NCBI GenBank assembly: GCA_030849945.1
Contig: JAVDKK010000003.1
Coordinates: forward strand, 496,001-560,000
Reading direction: 5' to 3'
Source of the DNA: Schauerella fraxinea
GTDB lineage: Bacteria; Pseudomonadota; Gammaproteobacteria; Burkholderiales; Burkholderiaceae_B
Length of the DNA: 64,000 nucleotides
The stretch's first letter is position 1. Every line of letters starts with the position of its first letter. The position numbers and the translations under genes were made by a program. Positions 33,972 through 43,493 of the stretch are shown here, one piece after another. The notes beneath the pieces are model-generated. The model was not told where the DNA came from and searched no databases. It worked only from the letters and a program-made list of their open reading frames with translations.

Positions 33972-34120
33972 TTTTTTTGCGCCACAACGGGTACTTTTCT
34001 TTTAGTCGTTGCGGCAAGAATACGGACGTCAGACGCGCATTGCTATGCGGGTTTGTCATAGGTGCGGTGCAGCGTGAACGATCGCCATGGCGTCATGCAC
34101 AAGATGCCGATCGGCAGGCG

Positions 34121-34765
34121 TCAGGCGGCGTTGGCGGCAGTTTTGTGCTTGTACTCGCACAAATCCTCAATGCCGCATTGCGGGCATTTCGGTTTGCGCG
34201 CCACGCAGACGTAGCGGCCGTGCAGGATGAGCCAATGGTGGGCGTCGATAAGAAAGTCGCGGGGCACGACACGCATAAGCTTATGCTCGACTTCGACCAC
34301 ATTCTTGCCCGGTGCCAAGTGGGTGCGGTTGGCGACGCGGAAGATATGCGTATCCACTGCCATGGCGGCTTCGCCGAAGGCGGTGTTGAGCACGACGTTG
34401 GCGGTTTTGCGTCCCACGCCGGGCAAGCTTTCGAGCGCTTCACGCGTGCGCGGAACGTCGCCCGCATACGTGTCAAGCAGGATGCGACAGGTCGCGACCA
34501 CGTTCTTCGCTTTGGTCTTGTAGAGGCCGATGGTTTTGATGCGCTCGGCCACCCCGTCCACACCCAGATCGAACAAGCCTTGCGGCGTGCCATGCTCCGG
34601 GAAGAACCGGCGCGTGGCGAGGTTGACCGATTTGTCGGTCGCCTGTGCCGACAGCAGCACGGCAATGAGCAACTGGAATGGCGTGTCGTATTCGAGCTCG
34701 GTTTTCGGGCTGGGATTGGCGGCGCGCAAACGCGTGAAGATGTCGAGTCGTTTTTGCGCGTTCAT
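34121..34765 (-). CDS. nth: Endonuclease III (Nth), iron-sulfur DNA glycosylase/AP lyase
   Basis: Nth excises oxidised pyrimidines and cleaves AP sites. The 214-residue enzyme has the helix-hairpin-helix LPGVGRKTANVVLN with its catalytic lysine, the catalytic aspartate in VDTHIFRVANR, and the [4Fe-4S] loop C-x6-C-x2-C-x5-C (CVARKPKCPQCGIEDLC). The ATG at 34765 (MNAQKRLDIF) overlaps the end of rsxB by four bases. nth following an rnf/rsx gene is a widely conserved link. Confidence 0.97.
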   Translation of the reverse strand: MNAQKRLDIFTRLRAANPSPKTELEYDTPFQLLIAVLLSAQATDKSVNLATRRFFPEHGTPQGLFDLGVDGVAERIKTIGLYKTKAKNVVATCRILLDTYAGDVPRTREALESLPGVGRKTANVVLNTAFGEAAMAVDTHIFRVANRTHLAPGKNVVEVEHKLMRVVPRDFLIDAHHWLILHGRYVCVARKPKCPQCGIEDLCEYKHKTAANAA

Positions 34766-35370
34766 GGCCGGCGTTGCTCCCGCCGCGCACGCGCCTGCGC
34801 CAGGGCCTGTGCAATGGCGGCGCGCTTCTTGTCGACCGCCTCGTCGTCGGCCGGGGCGACCGGCACATCCGCGGCCACGCGGGCCTGCTGTTGACGCGCC
34901 AGGTAGGCGCGATGCCGTTGGCGGCCCAGCGCCGCATCGTCGGCTGTCCACGCGCGGCCTGCCGGCACCATGCTGATGCAATCGACCGGACAGGGGGCCA
35001 CGCACAGGTCGCATCCGGTGCACACGTCGGGCAGGATCGTGTGCATGCGTTTGTTGGCACCCACGATCGCATCGACCGGGCATGCCTGAATACAGAGCGT
35101 ACAGCCGATGCAATGCGCTTCATCGATCAGTGCCACATGCAACGGCACCGGGCGCCCGCGGGTCAGGTCGAGCGGGGGCGCCGCCACCTCGAGAACATCG
35201 GCCAACGCCTGCACACCCGCTTGCCCGCCTGGCGGGCAACGATCGATCGGCGCGCCATCCTCGGCGATCGCAGCCGCATACGGACGGCACCCGTCATAGC
35301 CACATTGCCGGCATTGGGTTTGGGGCAGTCGGGCATCGAGCCGGTCGATCAGTAAAGCAACAGCAGTCAC
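34762..35370 (-). CDS. rsxB: RnfB/RsxB-like iron-sulfur protein
   Basis: The roughly 202-residue protein has an N-terminal four-cysteine cluster domain (CRQCGYDGCRPYAAAIA) and two ferredoxin-type [4Fe-4S] motifs (CIGCTLCIQACPVDAI and CTGCDLCVAPCPVDCI). A charged Ala/Arg tail follows. It lacks the long membrane anchor of full RnfB and none of the other rnf genes is here, so it is a solitary RsxB-like protein coupled to nth, perhaps serving redox-state maintenance of cluster proteins. I place the start at a GTG (35370, VTAVALLIDRLDARLPQ); this is uncertain because there is no good Shine-Dalgarno. Confidence 0.85.
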   Translation of the reverse strand: MTAVALLIDRLDARLPQTQCRQCGYDGCRPYAAAIAEDGAPIDRCPPGGQAGVQALADVLEVAAPPLDLTRGRPVPLHVALIDEAHCIGCTLCIQACPVDAIVGANKRMHTILPDVCTGCDLCVAPCPVDCISMVPAGRAWTADDAALGRQRHRAYLARQQQARVAADVPVAPADDEAVDKKRAAIAQALAQARARREQRRP

Positions 35371-35380
35371 AAGGAAAAAC

Positions 35381-36607
35381 TCAAGCGTGGGCGCGGATGA
35401 ATGCCGCGATTTCGGGGTAAACGAGCGTGCGCCAGCGGCGGCCCGAGAAGATGCCGTAGTGGCCGCAGTCGGGTGCGGTGAAGTGCTGCTTGTCGCTCGC
35501 CGGGATGTTGGCGCATAGTTTTTGCGCCGCGCGGGTCTGGCCCTGGCCGGAGATATCGTCCAGCTCGCCTTCCACGGTGAGCAACGCCACCTTCTCGATG
35601 GCCGACGGATCGACGGTAACACCGTCGACCTGCCACAGCCCGCGGGGCAATTGATATTCCTGGAACACCATGCGGATCGTGTCGAGATAGAACTCCGCGG
35701 GCATGTCGAGCACGGCGTTGTATTCGTCATAAAAGCGCCGATGACTTTCGGCATCGCTGTCATCGCCGCGCACAAGATCCTGATAGAAATCGTAGTGCGA
35801 TTGCATGTGGCGATCGGGATTCATGGCCACAAAGCCGGCATGCTGCAGAAAGCCCGGATATACCCGGCGCCCAACGCCAGGATGGCGTCCCGGCACCCGA
35901 TGAATCAACTGACTCTCGAACCATTCGAACGGCTTGGTTTCGGCCAGACTGTTGACCTGCGTGGGCGACTCGCGCGGGTCGATCGGTCCGCCCATCATCG
36001 TCATGGTTTTGGGCTGACACGGATCGTTTTCCTGCGCCATCAACGAGATGGCGGCCAGCACCGGCACCGTGGGCTGACAGACCGAGATCACATGAACATC
36101 GGGACCGAGTTCACGAATGAAGTCCTGGATGTAGTGCACATAATCGTTCAGATGAAATGGGCCTGCCGACACCGGCACCATGCGCGCATCGATCCAGTCG
36201 GTGACGTACACATCGTGCTCGGGCATCAGCGTGCGCACGGTATCGCGCAGCAGCGTGGCATGGTGGCCCGACAGCGGCGCGACCAGCAGCACGCGCGGAT
36301 CGGCCGTGTGCCCCTTGGGCGTGGCGCGTTCGAAATGGATCAAATTGCAGAAGGGCTTGGCGACGGCAACATGCTCGGAGACGGCGACGGTTTTACCGCC
36401 CACCTCGGTGGTCGGCAACTGCCAGGCGGGCTTTTCGTATTCCTTGCCGATCCGGTGCACGAGCTCGTAGCTGGCGGCGATCTGCCGCGACATCGGGGTG
36501 TAGGCCAGCGGACTGAACGGATTTGAAAAGAGCTGCGAGCCCAGGTCGGTAAAGGCGGCGATGGGCGTCAAAAAGGCGCGCTGGATTTCGTGCAGTTGAT
36601 ACAGCAT
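35381..36607 (-). CDS. phaZ: Intracellular polyhydroxyalkanoate (PHB) depolymerase PhaZ
   Basis: This 408-residue alpha/beta-hydrolase mobilises stored polyhydroxybutyrate granules. The lipase-like nucleophile box is SVCQP with Cys177 (Ralstonia eutropha PhaZ1 uses Cys183), the acid is in EGELDDISG, and the histidine is in CGHYGIFSGRRW near the C-terminus. The family N-terminus MLYQLHEIQRAFLTP marks the start at 36607, and no signal peptide is present, as expected for the cytoplasmic enzyme. It lies between rsxB and fpr on the same strand. No PHB synthesis genes are in the window. Confidence 0.93.
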   Translation of the reverse strand: MLYQLHEIQRAFLTPIAAFTDLGSQLFSNPFSPLAYTPMSRQIAASYELVHRIGKEYEKPAWQLPTTEVGGKTVAVSEHVAVAKPFCNLIHFERATPKGHTADPRVLLVAPLSGHHATLLRDTVRTLMPEHDVYVTDWIDARMVPVSAGPFHLNDYVHYIQDFIRELGPDVHVISVCQPTVPVLAAISLMAQENDPCQPKTMTMMGGPIDPRESPTQVNSLAETKPFEWFESQLIHRVPGRHPGVGRRVYPGFLQHAGFVAMNPDRHMQSHYDFYQDLVRGDDSDAESHRRFYDEYNAVLDMPAEFYLDTIRMVFQEYQLPRGLWQVDGVTVDPSAIEKVALLTVEGELDDISGQGQTRAAQKLCANIPASDKQHFTAPDCGHYGIFSGRRWRTLVYPEIAAFIRAHA

Positions 36608-36654
36608 CGGTTCGCTTCCATAAAGGACTGCGGGGCAAGGCGCAGGACGCGCAA

Positions 36655-37566
36655 TTACCAGTAATTCTCGACGGCCAGATTGCCGGGGATCCCCCGGCGT
36701 CCGGGAGCAAAGCCACGTTCTGCTAGCAGTTTGCGCGCCGCGCTCAGCATCTCGGGGTTGCCGCACAGCATAATCTTCGCCTGTGCCGGATCCAGGGGTA
36801 GGCCGGCCAGGGTTTCGAGCCGCCCGTCTTCGATCAGCGTGGTCAGTCGCGCTTGCGGCAGGTCGCCCGAGGGCTCGCGCGTGGCGATCGGCAGGTACAC
36901 CAGGCGGGCCGACTCGGTTTCGAGCCCCGCAGCCACTGCAGGCGCGGCGACCGCCGTGCTGGCGCAGGTTTCATCGGCCTGGCCCTGTGCTTGGGACTGT
37001 GTATGACCGTGGGCATGGGCAGCAGCACCGGCCTCATGCGCATACGGCGCGACGGGCGCATCGCGCCAGCCCCGGATCGTGTCGGCATAAGCCAGCTCTT
37101 CGAGGTGCCGCACGCCATGCACCAGCACGATGCGGCGGTAACGCCGCCACGTTTCCGGATCGCGCAGCAGCGACATATACGCCGACAAGCCCGTACCCGT
37201 AGCAAGCAGCCACAGGTCGCCTTCGGGCGCGAAACGGTCAAGCGTCAGAAAGCCGAAGGGCGTTTTGTCGATATAGATCGCATCGCCCGCTTGCAACGCG
37301 GCCAGCCGCGGACTGAATTCGCCGTCGGGCACCACGATGGAATAGAACTCCAGACCTTCGTCGCCGGGCGCGGTCACCATGGAGTAGGCCCGCCAGAGTG
37401 TGGGCGGACCCTCTGGATCGTCCAGCGCCGGCAGACCCAGGCGCGCGAACTGGCCTGCCTGGTAGACGTAGCCGGCATCGCGCGTGGTGCGCAGCGAAAA
37501 GAGCTTATCCGCCACCCAGGTATCCACTGCGGTGACGGTTTGACGAGTGTACTTTGCGTCGGTCAT
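36655..37566 (-). CDS. fpr: Ferredoxin-NADP+ reductase Fpr with a His/Ala-rich insertion
   Basis: Fpr moves electrons between NADPH and ferredoxin or flavodoxin using FAD. The FAD-binding motif WRAYSMVTAP and the nicotinamide-binding LLATGTGLSAYMSLL are clear, and the chain ends in ENYW, an aromatic terminus typical of the family. It has 303 residues instead of about 258. The extra sequence lies at about residues 166-215, between TIRGW and ARLVYLPIATREP, and contains AAAHAHGHTQSQAQ followed by an Ala/Val stretch. The ferredoxin gene fdxA ends 16 bases upstream, so electron donor and reductase are co-transcribed. Confidence 0.92.
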   Translation of the reverse strand: MTDAKYTRQTVTAVDTWVADKLFSLRTTRDAGYVYQAGQFARLGLPALDDPEGPPTLWRAYSMVTAPGDEGLEFYSIVVPDGEFSPRLAALQAGDAIYIDKTPFGFLTLDRFAPEGDLWLLATGTGLSAYMSLLRDPETWRRYRRIVLVHGVRHLEELAYADTIRGWRDAPVAPYAHEAGAAAHAHGHTQSQAQGQADETCASTAVAAPAVAAGLETESARLVYLPIATREPSGDLPQARLTTLIEDGRLETLAGLPLDPAQAKIMLCGNPEMLSAARKLLAERGFAPGRRGIPGNLAVENYW

Positions 37567-37582
37567 CGGCCGGCCGTCGGCT

Positions 37583-37906
37583 TCAGCGCTCGAGATGCTG
37601 CAGTTTGTCCGGCACGCCATTCCACTCGTCGGCGTCGGGCAGCGGCTTTTTCGCGCGGCTGATCGACTTGAACTCGCTGGAAAGTTCGGCGTTGAGCGCG
37701 ATGAAGGCAAGCTGATCCTGCGGCACGTCTTCTTCAGCGAAGATGGCGTTGGCCGGGCACTCGGGAATGCACACCGCGCAATCGATGCATTCGTCGGGGT
37801 CGATGATCAGGAAGTTGGGGCCTTCTCGAAAACAGTCGACCGGGCACACGTCCACACAGTCGGTGAACTTGCATTTGATACAGTTTTCGGTGACGACATG
37901 GGTCAT
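37583..37906 (-). CDS. fdxA: 7Fe ferredoxin FdxA
   Basis: The 107-residue ferredoxin has the seven-iron pattern: CIKCKFTDCVDVCPVDCF for the [3Fe-4S]/[4Fe-4S] half and CIDCAVCIPECPANAI for the second cluster, followed by the usual C-terminal extension. It should be the redox partner of Fpr encoded just downstream. GGAG precedes the ATG by eight bases. The 160-base gap to the divergent pncB must contain both promoters. Confidence 0.95.
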   Translation of the reverse strand: MTHVVTENCIKCKFTDCVDVCPVDCFREGPNFLIIDPDECIDCAVCIPECPANAIFAEEDVPQDQLAFIALNAELSSEFKSISRAKKPLPDADEWNGVPDKLQHLER

Positions 37907-38066
37907 GCGGTACTCCGGTCCGAGCTTTTAAGTCAATCTCGCATTTTACCCGGTCGCGGCCGCAGGGCACCATATAACCCTCACCGTCTATATGGGCAGG
38001 CGGCATAAGACGCCATGCCGGGCCTCTTGGCTGTGCTACTGTGTGCGCAAAATACGACAAGACACC

Positions 38067-39242
38067 ATGATCATTACCTCGTTACTCGATACGGATCTGT
38101 ACAAGTTCAGCATGATGCAAGTCGTGCTGCACCATTTTCCGGCGGCGCAGGTGGAGTACCGGTACAAATGCCGGACGCCGAATATCGACTTGCGTCCCTA
38201 TCTGGACGAGATCCGGGCCGAGGTGCACAGCCTGTGTCAGCTGCGGTTCACGACCGACGAACTCAACTACCTGAAAAGCCTGCGATTCATCAAGAGCGAC
38301 TTCGTCGACTTTCTTGAGCTGTTTCACATGCCGGAACGCTGCATCTCGATTGAGCCGGACGGCGATTCGGGCGAGATCGCGATCAGTGTGAAGGGTCCGT
38401 GGTTGCACACGATTCTCTTTGAAATCCCCGTATTGGCGATCGTCAACGAGGTGTACTTCCGCAATACGCAGCGCTCGCCGCAATGGGAGGAGGGCCGCGA
38501 GCGTCTGCAGTCGAAGATGAAGCTGGTGATCGACGATCCCGCGCTGGCCGACTTCCGGGTGGCCGAGTACGGTACGCGCCGTCGGTTCTCGGGCGCCTGG
38601 CACGAAGAGGTCGTCACCACCATGAAGGCCCAGATGGGCCAGCACTTCGCCGGCACGAGCAACGTGTTGCTGGCCAAGCGCCACGGTGTGTTGCCGCTGG
38701 GCACGATGGGTCACGAGTATCTTCAGGCGTGCCAGGCATTGGGCCCGCGCCTGCGCGATTCGCAGGTGTACGCACTCGAAGTCTGGGCGAAGGAATATCG
38801 CGGCGATCTGGGCATCGCGCTGTCGGACGTGTATGGCATGAATGCCTTCCTGCGCGACTTCGACATGTATTTCTGCAAGCTCTTCGATGGCGCACGGCAC
38901 GATTCGGGCGATCCGTTCGTCTGGGGCGAGCACATGATTCGCCATTACGAACAGAACCGCTGCGATCCGCGTACCAAGACGCTGGTGTTCTCCGACAGTC
39001 TGACCATTCCGCGTGCCATCGAACTGGCCACGCGGTTTGCCGGGCGTTGCCGCGTGTCGTTCGGCATCGGCACCAATCTCACCAACGATCTCGGCCATGA
39101 GCCCTTGCAGATCGTGATGAAGATGGTTCGCTGCAATGGCCAGCCGGTGGCGAAGGTATCCGACGCGCCTGAAAAGACCATGTGCGACGATCCCGCTTAT
39201 CTGGCTTATCTGCGGCAGGTTTTCGAACTGCCGCCCGCCTGA
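38067..39242 (+). CDS. pncB: Nicotinate phosphoribosyltransferase PncB
   Basis: PncB makes nicotinate mononucleotide from nicotinate and PRPP in the NAD salvage pathway. The 391-residue enzyme starts MIITSLLDTDLYKFSMMQ, the family N-terminus, and carries TRRRFS, GTSNVLLAKRHG and GTMGHEYLQA, followed by the phosphate-binding DSLTIPRAIE and FGIGTNLTND. An in-frame frame extends upstream to 37992, but homologues begin at 38067. It is a single gene followed after 75 bases by ridA. Confidence 0.96.
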   Translation: MIITSLLDTDLYKFSMMQVVLHHFPAAQVEYRYKCRTPNIDLRPYLDEIRAEVHSLCQLRFTTDELNYLKSLRFIKSDFVDFLELFHMPERCISIEPDGDSGEIAISVKGPWLHTILFEIPVLAIVNEVYFRNTQRSPQWEEGRERLQSKMKLVIDDPALADFRVAEYGTRRRFSGAWHEEVVTTMKAQMGQHFAGTSNVLLAKRHGVLPLGTMGHEYLQACQALGPRLRDSQVYALEVWAKEYRGDLGIALSDVYGMNAFLRDFDMYFCKLFDGARHDSGDPFVWGEHMIRHYEQNRCDPRTKTLVFSDSLTIPRAIELATRFAGRCRVSFGIGTNLTNDLGHEPLQIVMKMVRCNGQPVAKVSDAPEKTMCDDPAYLAYLRQVFELPPA

Positions 39243-39317
39243 CGGCAGCAGGCCGTCATTCTCGCCGGGCGGGCCGATCTTCGGCACGCCGGCCAACGTG
39301 TTTCAACTGGAGGTTTT

Positions 39318-39668
39318 ATGAGCATCAAACGTGTGAACGTCGAGAAACGTCTGTCGGACATGGCGATTTACAACGGCGTGGCGTATCTGGCCGGCCAGGT
39401 GCCGGACGACGCCACGGCGGACATCACCGGTCAGACGGCTCAGGTGCTGGCGACGATCGATCGCCTGTTGGCCGAAGCCGGTACCGACAAGTCCCGAATC
39501 CTGATGGCGCAGATTTTCGTGGCCAACATGAAAGAATTCGATGGCATGAACAAGGCGTGGGACGCATGGGTCGCCGCCGGCAATGCGCCTCCGCGCGCCA
39601 CCGTCGAAGCCCGTTTGGCCAATGCCGACTTCAAGGTCGAAATCGTGGTGACGGCTGCCGTCGGCTGA
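39318..39668 (+). CDS. RidA/YjgF/YER057c family protein
   Basis: The 116-residue protein belongs to the RidA superfamily, whose best-known members deaminate reactive enamine/imine intermediates from PLP enzymes. The family pattern is present (AIYNGVAYLAGQVPDD; VLATIDRLLAEAGTDKSRIL; PPRATVEARLAN). The conserved arginine of RidA proper is seen in PPRATVEARL. A Shine-Dalgarno GGAGG stands six bases before the ATG. It is closer to the Rid4-7-like subgroups than to RidA itself, so imine deaminase activity is not certain. Confidence 0.9.
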   Translation: MSIKRVNVEKRLSDMAIYNGVAYLAGQVPDDATADITGQTAQVLATIDRLLAEAGTDKSRILMAQIFVANMKEFDGMNKAWDAWVAAGNAPPRATVEARLANADFKVEIVVTAAVG

Positions 39669-39694
39669 TACGGCGTGCTGTGGTGAACGGGGCG

Positions 39695-40213
39695 TTATTC
39701 CGTTTGCGACAGCGCCAGGGTGGCCGCCATCAGGCCCCCCAGATTCATGCAATCGGTGCGCGCAAGCGTGCCGATTTTTTTGGGTGCAAGGATTTGCGCC
39801 GGCGTTTGTGCGCCGAGATTGACGATCAACGGCTCGCCCACGGCCTGAAGCCGCCAGCCTGTGCAGATGCGGGTCATTTGGCGCGCGGCGCCCGAGCCGT
39901 CGCTGCCCGCGCTGATCGCCAGCGCATACGGCCTCCCCGCCAGGCTATCCAGCACCGGGTAATAGCAGCGGTCGAAAAAAGCCTTCATTTCGCCGGATAC
40001 CGTCGCCAGGTTTTCCGGCGCGCAAAACACGTAGCCCTGAGCACGGCGCAGATCGTCGGCCGAGGTTTGCGTGGCCGGCTGGCGCGCGATCGTCACCTGC
40101 TCGCAGGCCGCCATTTCCGCGAGCGCTGCCGCTGCGCCATCGGCCAATGCTTGCGACATTTGCTCAGCGGCGCCAGTGCGCGAGTGCCACACGATCAGCA
40201 GTTGCGCGGTCAT
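39695..40213 (-). CDS. Flavodoxin-fold NAD(P)H-dependent FMN reductase-like protein
   Basis: The 172-residue product has a flavodoxin-like fold: LLIVWHSRTGAAEQM is the FMN phosphate-binding loop, then VFCAPENLATVSGEMKAFFDRCYYP and LAISAGSDGSG. It is probably a soluble oxidoreductase of the flavodoxin/WrbA-like group. The ATG at 40213 overlaps the end of mtfA by four bases, so the two are made together. The substrate is unknown. Confidence 0.82.
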   Translation of the reverse strand: MTAQLLIVWHSRTGAAEQMSQALADGAAAALAEMAACEQVTIARQPATQTSADDLRRAQGYVFCAPENLATVSGEMKAFFDRCYYPVLDSLAGRPYALAISAGSDGSGAARQMTRICTGWRLQAVGEPLIVNLGAQTPAQILAPKKIGTLARTDCMNLGGLMAATLALSQTE

Positions 40214-41130
40214 GCCGGCGGCAGCGCGATTGGGGCCGACGTTTTTGGCAGGCCCTCGCCGGGCGCATCGGTGGCATTGGACGCATCCGAGGCCTGGTGA
40301 GCCAACCGGCGCAAGGGTTCCTGCCGGTAATACTGCTCCAGCAAAGCGAACCACTGGGGAAGGGCGGCCGCGAGCGGTGCCGGATCGGTAAAAAAGTGCT
40401 CCGAGCTCACCGCAAAGAACTCGGCTTCGTCGGTGGCTGCATAGGGGTCCAGCGGCAGGGCGGCGTAGTACATATCGGCATCGGGGCCTTCTGGATCGAC
40501 GTCGGACGGAATGCTGGCTTCGGTGCGCTCCAGCAATTGCACGAAGCTGTCGTAGCTCGTCTCGAGCACGCGGAGCCACAGCCGGGGACTCAACTCACGG
40601 TGGGCATGCAGGCTGGGCATGCCGTCGGCATCGCCGCCGTGCAGGTCGAGCTTGTGCGCGAATTCGTGGATCACCACATTGAACGCGTCGGTATGCCGGC
40701 CCGCGTCCGACCACGACAGCACGATGGGCCCGCCATCCCACGCTTCGCCCGCTGCTTCCTCGACGTACTCGTGCGTGATGCCATCGTCGTCGACCTGCGA
40801 GCGGGGAATGGCAAAGCCCCCCGGGTAAACGATGATCTCGTTCCAGCCTTCGTATAACGTCGGCTCCAGATGCAGAATCGGCAGCGCCGCTTGAGCCGCG
40901 ATCGCCAGGCGCATGGCGTCCGTGAGCGCGAGGTCCTGCGCGCCGTTCATGGTTTTGCTGGCGAGCAACCAGGCCGTCCGGGCGCGTAAAGCCTCGCGCT
41001 CCGAGGGATCGAGTGCGGCGAGAAAGGGGTAGGCGGCCAGCAGCGCCGACCAGCGGTCGGGGTCGATCCGCGACTGCATGTCGGCGACCTCGGCGGTTCG
41101 GGCGCCGCGTCCTTTGAGCCAACGCAACAT
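40210..41130 (-). CDS. mtfA: MtfA-like zinc-dependent peptidase
   Basis: MtfA in E. coli binds the repressor Mlc and has aminopeptidase activity. The 306-residue protein has the zinc motif HEFAHKLD, an upstream IVYPGGFAIPRSQ segment and the downstream FFAVSSEHFF containing the third-ligand glutamate region. The start is set at 41130 (MLRWLKGRG). An extra C-terminal tail of about 35 residues is Ala/Ser/Pro-rich. It is divergent from relA, separated by 132 bases. Confidence 0.92.
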   Translation of the reverse strand: MLRWLKGRGARTAEVADMQSRIDPDRWSALLAAYPFLAALDPSEREALRARTAWLLASKTMNGAQDLALTDAMRLAIAAQAALPILHLEPTLYEGWNEIIVYPGGFAIPRSQVDDDGITHEYVEEAAGEAWDGGPIVLSWSDAGRHTDAFNVVIHEFAHKLDLHGGDADGMPSLHAHRELSPRLWLRVLETSYDSFVQLLERTEASIPSDVDPEGPDADMYYAALPLDPYAATDEAEFFAVSSEHFFTDPAPLAAALPQWFALLEQYYRQEPLRRLAHQASDASNATDAPGEGLPKTSAPIALPPA

Positions 41131-41262
41131 AAAAGGGCTTCCTTTTGGGTCTTGCCCGCCCGGTTTGGGGGCTTCGGTCGGGCGCGCGCCTAGTGTAGAG
41201 TGTCGGCAACAACCGGTTCCGCGCGTCCTGCGGGAAATTTTATTCCTTACACCGCTCCCGCG

Positions 41263-43473
41263 ATGTCCGCTGCTCACGATCCTATTGCTTCGTCACCTTT
41301 CGATGCCACCTGGTTGGAGGCAGTGTGTACGGAGCTGAACCCGGATGGTCGCGCCTTGCTGGCGCGGGTACGCGATTGGGCGCCTGAGCATTTCGATGGC
41401 AAGTTGGCGCCCAGCGGCGAGCCGCTCGCGCTGCATGGCGCCCATGTCGCGCTCATTTTGGCCGGCCTGCATACCGACGCGGCCACCCGTGCGGCCGCCG
41501 TGATGGCCGCATTCCCCACCGATCTGGCCGCACCCGCGCCGTCGCTGCGTGACGACCCCGTGGCGCAAACGTTTGGCGTCGATATTGCCAAGCTTGTGCA
41601 AGGCTCGCATGCCCTGGTGCGTTTGGGGCTGGTGGCGCGTGGCGCAAGTGGCGCCGGCGTCGACACCGGCACGCAAAAGGAAATGCTGCGCAAGATGCTG
41701 CTGGCCATGGCCGCGGATCTGCGCATTGTGCTGATGCGGTTGGCCTCGCGGCTGCGCACCTTGCGCTGGCACGCCGAATCCAAAACGCCGTGCGAAGCCG
41801 ATTTCGCGCGCGAAACGCTCGATCTGTATTCGCCACTGGCCAATCGCCTGGGCATCTGGCAGATCAAGTGGGAAATGGAAGACCTGGCCTTTCGTTTTCT
41901 CGAGCCCGATACCTACAAGCGCATCGCCAAGTTGCTCGAGGAAAAGCGCGTCGAGCGCGAAGCGTTCATCGCCGACGCGATTGCGCGCATGCAGGAAGGG
42001 CTGGCCAAAACGGGGGTGCAGGCCGAAGTGAGCGGCCGCCCCAAGCACATCTACAGCATCTGGAACAAGATGCGCCTGAAGTCGCTCGATTTTTCGCAGC
42101 TGATGGATGTGCGCGCGTTGCGGGTCATCGTCGAAGACGTACGCGATTGTTATTCGGCGCTTGGGCTGGTGCACGACATGTGGGCGCCGGTGGGCGACGC
42201 GTTCGACGACTACATCACGCGGCCCAAGCCCAACGGCTATCGGTCACTGCACACGGTGGTCAGCGACGATGCCGGACGGCCCTTCGAGGTGCAGATTCGC
42301 ACCCGCGAAATGCACCAGTTTGCCGAATACGGGATGGCGGCGCATTGGCGGTATAAAGAGGCCGGCAATCGCGGCGGTCAGGCTGTGGCGAGCAGCGATT
42401 ACGATCGCAAGCTGGCGTGGATGCGCCAACTGCTGGCCTGGAACGACGAACTCGACGAGGGCGACGGCCAGCGCATCTCGGGCGACGATCACATTTACGT
42501 GCTCACGCCGCAAGCTCGCGTGATCGAATTGCCGGTGGGCGCGACACCGGTGGATTTTGCGTATTACCTGCACACCGATCTCGGCCATCGATGCCGCGGC
42601 GCCAAGGTTGATGGTCAGATGGTGCCGTTGAACACGCGGCTCTCCACCGGGCAAACCGTTGAAGTGGTCACGACCAAATCGGGCGGGCCGTCGCGCGACT
42701 GGATCAATCCGCAGCTTGGCTTTCTGGCCAGCCCGCGCTCGCGCGCCAAAGTGCGCATGTGGTTCAACGCCATCGAATTGCAGCAGCGCATCACGCAAGG
42801 CCAGACGCTCGTCGAGAAAGAACTGCAGCGGTTGGGCAAGACCGCGGTCAATCTCGAACAACTGGCGCAGCAGTTGGGCTTTTCCAAGGCGGAAGACCTA
42901 TACGTCGCCGCCGCGAAGGAAGAATTCAGTCTGCGTCAGATCGACGCGCTTTTTCATCAGCCGGCCGATCCCCGTGCCGACGATACCGTGGTCACCCATG
43001 CCAGCCGCGCCGAAAGCGCCGAGCGCAGTGGCCGTAGCGGCGTGCTGGTGGTGGGCGTGGACTCGCTGATGACGCAATTGGCGCGTTGCTGCCGACCGGC
43101 GCCTCCGGATAATATTGTGGGTTTCGTCACGCGCGGACGCGGCGTGTCGATCCATCGGCGCGAGTGTCATGCGTATCGCGCGTTGGCCGAGCGTGAACCC
43201 GAGCGGGTGATCGACGTCGACTGGGGCGAAACGGGAGATACGTTGTATCCCGTGGATATCAGCGTGCGCGCCATCGATCGCTCCGGGCTGCTGCGCGATT
43301 TGTCGGAAATTTTTGCCCGTCTGCGTTTGAATGTGATTGGTGTGAATACGCAAAGCCGCCAATCGCTCGCGCATATGGTTTTTACGGTCGAGGTCAAGGA
43401 CGCGGATTCGATGACGCGTGCGGTCTCGGCCTTGAGTGAACTGAACGGCGTGACGTCGGTAACGCGCCGCTGA
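41263..43473 (+). CDS. relA: GTP pyrophosphokinase RelA (monofunctional (p)ppGpp synthetase)
   Basis: RelA makes (p)ppGpp when the ribosome meets uncharged tRNA. The 736-residue protein has a degenerate N-terminal hydrolase region: no HD residue pair occurs around the AAFPTDLAA segment, so it should not degrade (p)ppGpp. The synthetase domain (GRPKHIYSIWNKM; PKPNGYRSLHTVV; MHQFAEYGMAAHWRYKE), TGS domain (DHIYVLTPQARVIELPVG), a conserved Cys pair (ARCCRPAP) and a C-terminal ACT domain follow. The ATG at 41263 is chosen; a frame open from 41200 adds 21 weak residues. argE follows after 20 bases. Confidence 0.95.
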   Translation: MSAAHDPIASSPFDATWLEAVCTELNPDGRALLARVRDWAPEHFDGKLAPSGEPLALHGAHVALILAGLHTDAATRAAAVMAAFPTDLAAPAPSLRDDPVAQTFGVDIAKLVQGSHALVRLGLVARGASGAGVDTGTQKEMLRKMLLAMAADLRIVLMRLASRLRTLRWHAESKTPCEADFARETLDLYSPLANRLGIWQIKWEMEDLAFRFLEPDTYKRIAKLLEEKRVEREAFIADAIARMQEGLAKTGVQAEVSGRPKHIYSIWNKMRLKSLDFSQLMDVRALRVIVEDVRDCYSALGLVHDMWAPVGDAFDDYITRPKPNGYRSLHTVVSDDAGRPFEVQIRTREMHQFAEYGMAAHWRYKEAGNRGGQAVASSDYDRKLAWMRQLLAWNDELDEGDGQRISGDDHIYVLTPQARVIELPVGATPVDFAYYLHTDLGHRCRGAKVDGQMVPLNTRLSTGQTVEVVTTKSGGPSRDWINPQLGFLASPRSRAKVRMWFNAIELQQRITQGQTLVEKELQRLGKTAVNLEQLAQQLGFSKAEDLYVAAAKEEFSLRQIDALFHQPADPRADDTVVTHASRAESAERSGRSGVLVVGVDSLMTQLARCCRPAPPDNIVGFVTRGRGVSIHRRECHAYRALAEREPERVIDVDWGETGDTLYPVDISVRAIDRSGLLRDLSEIFARLRLNVIGVNTQSRQSLAHMVFTVEVKDADSMTRAVSALSELNGVTSVTRR

Positions 43474-43493
43474 AACCCAATAAGGATGCACCC

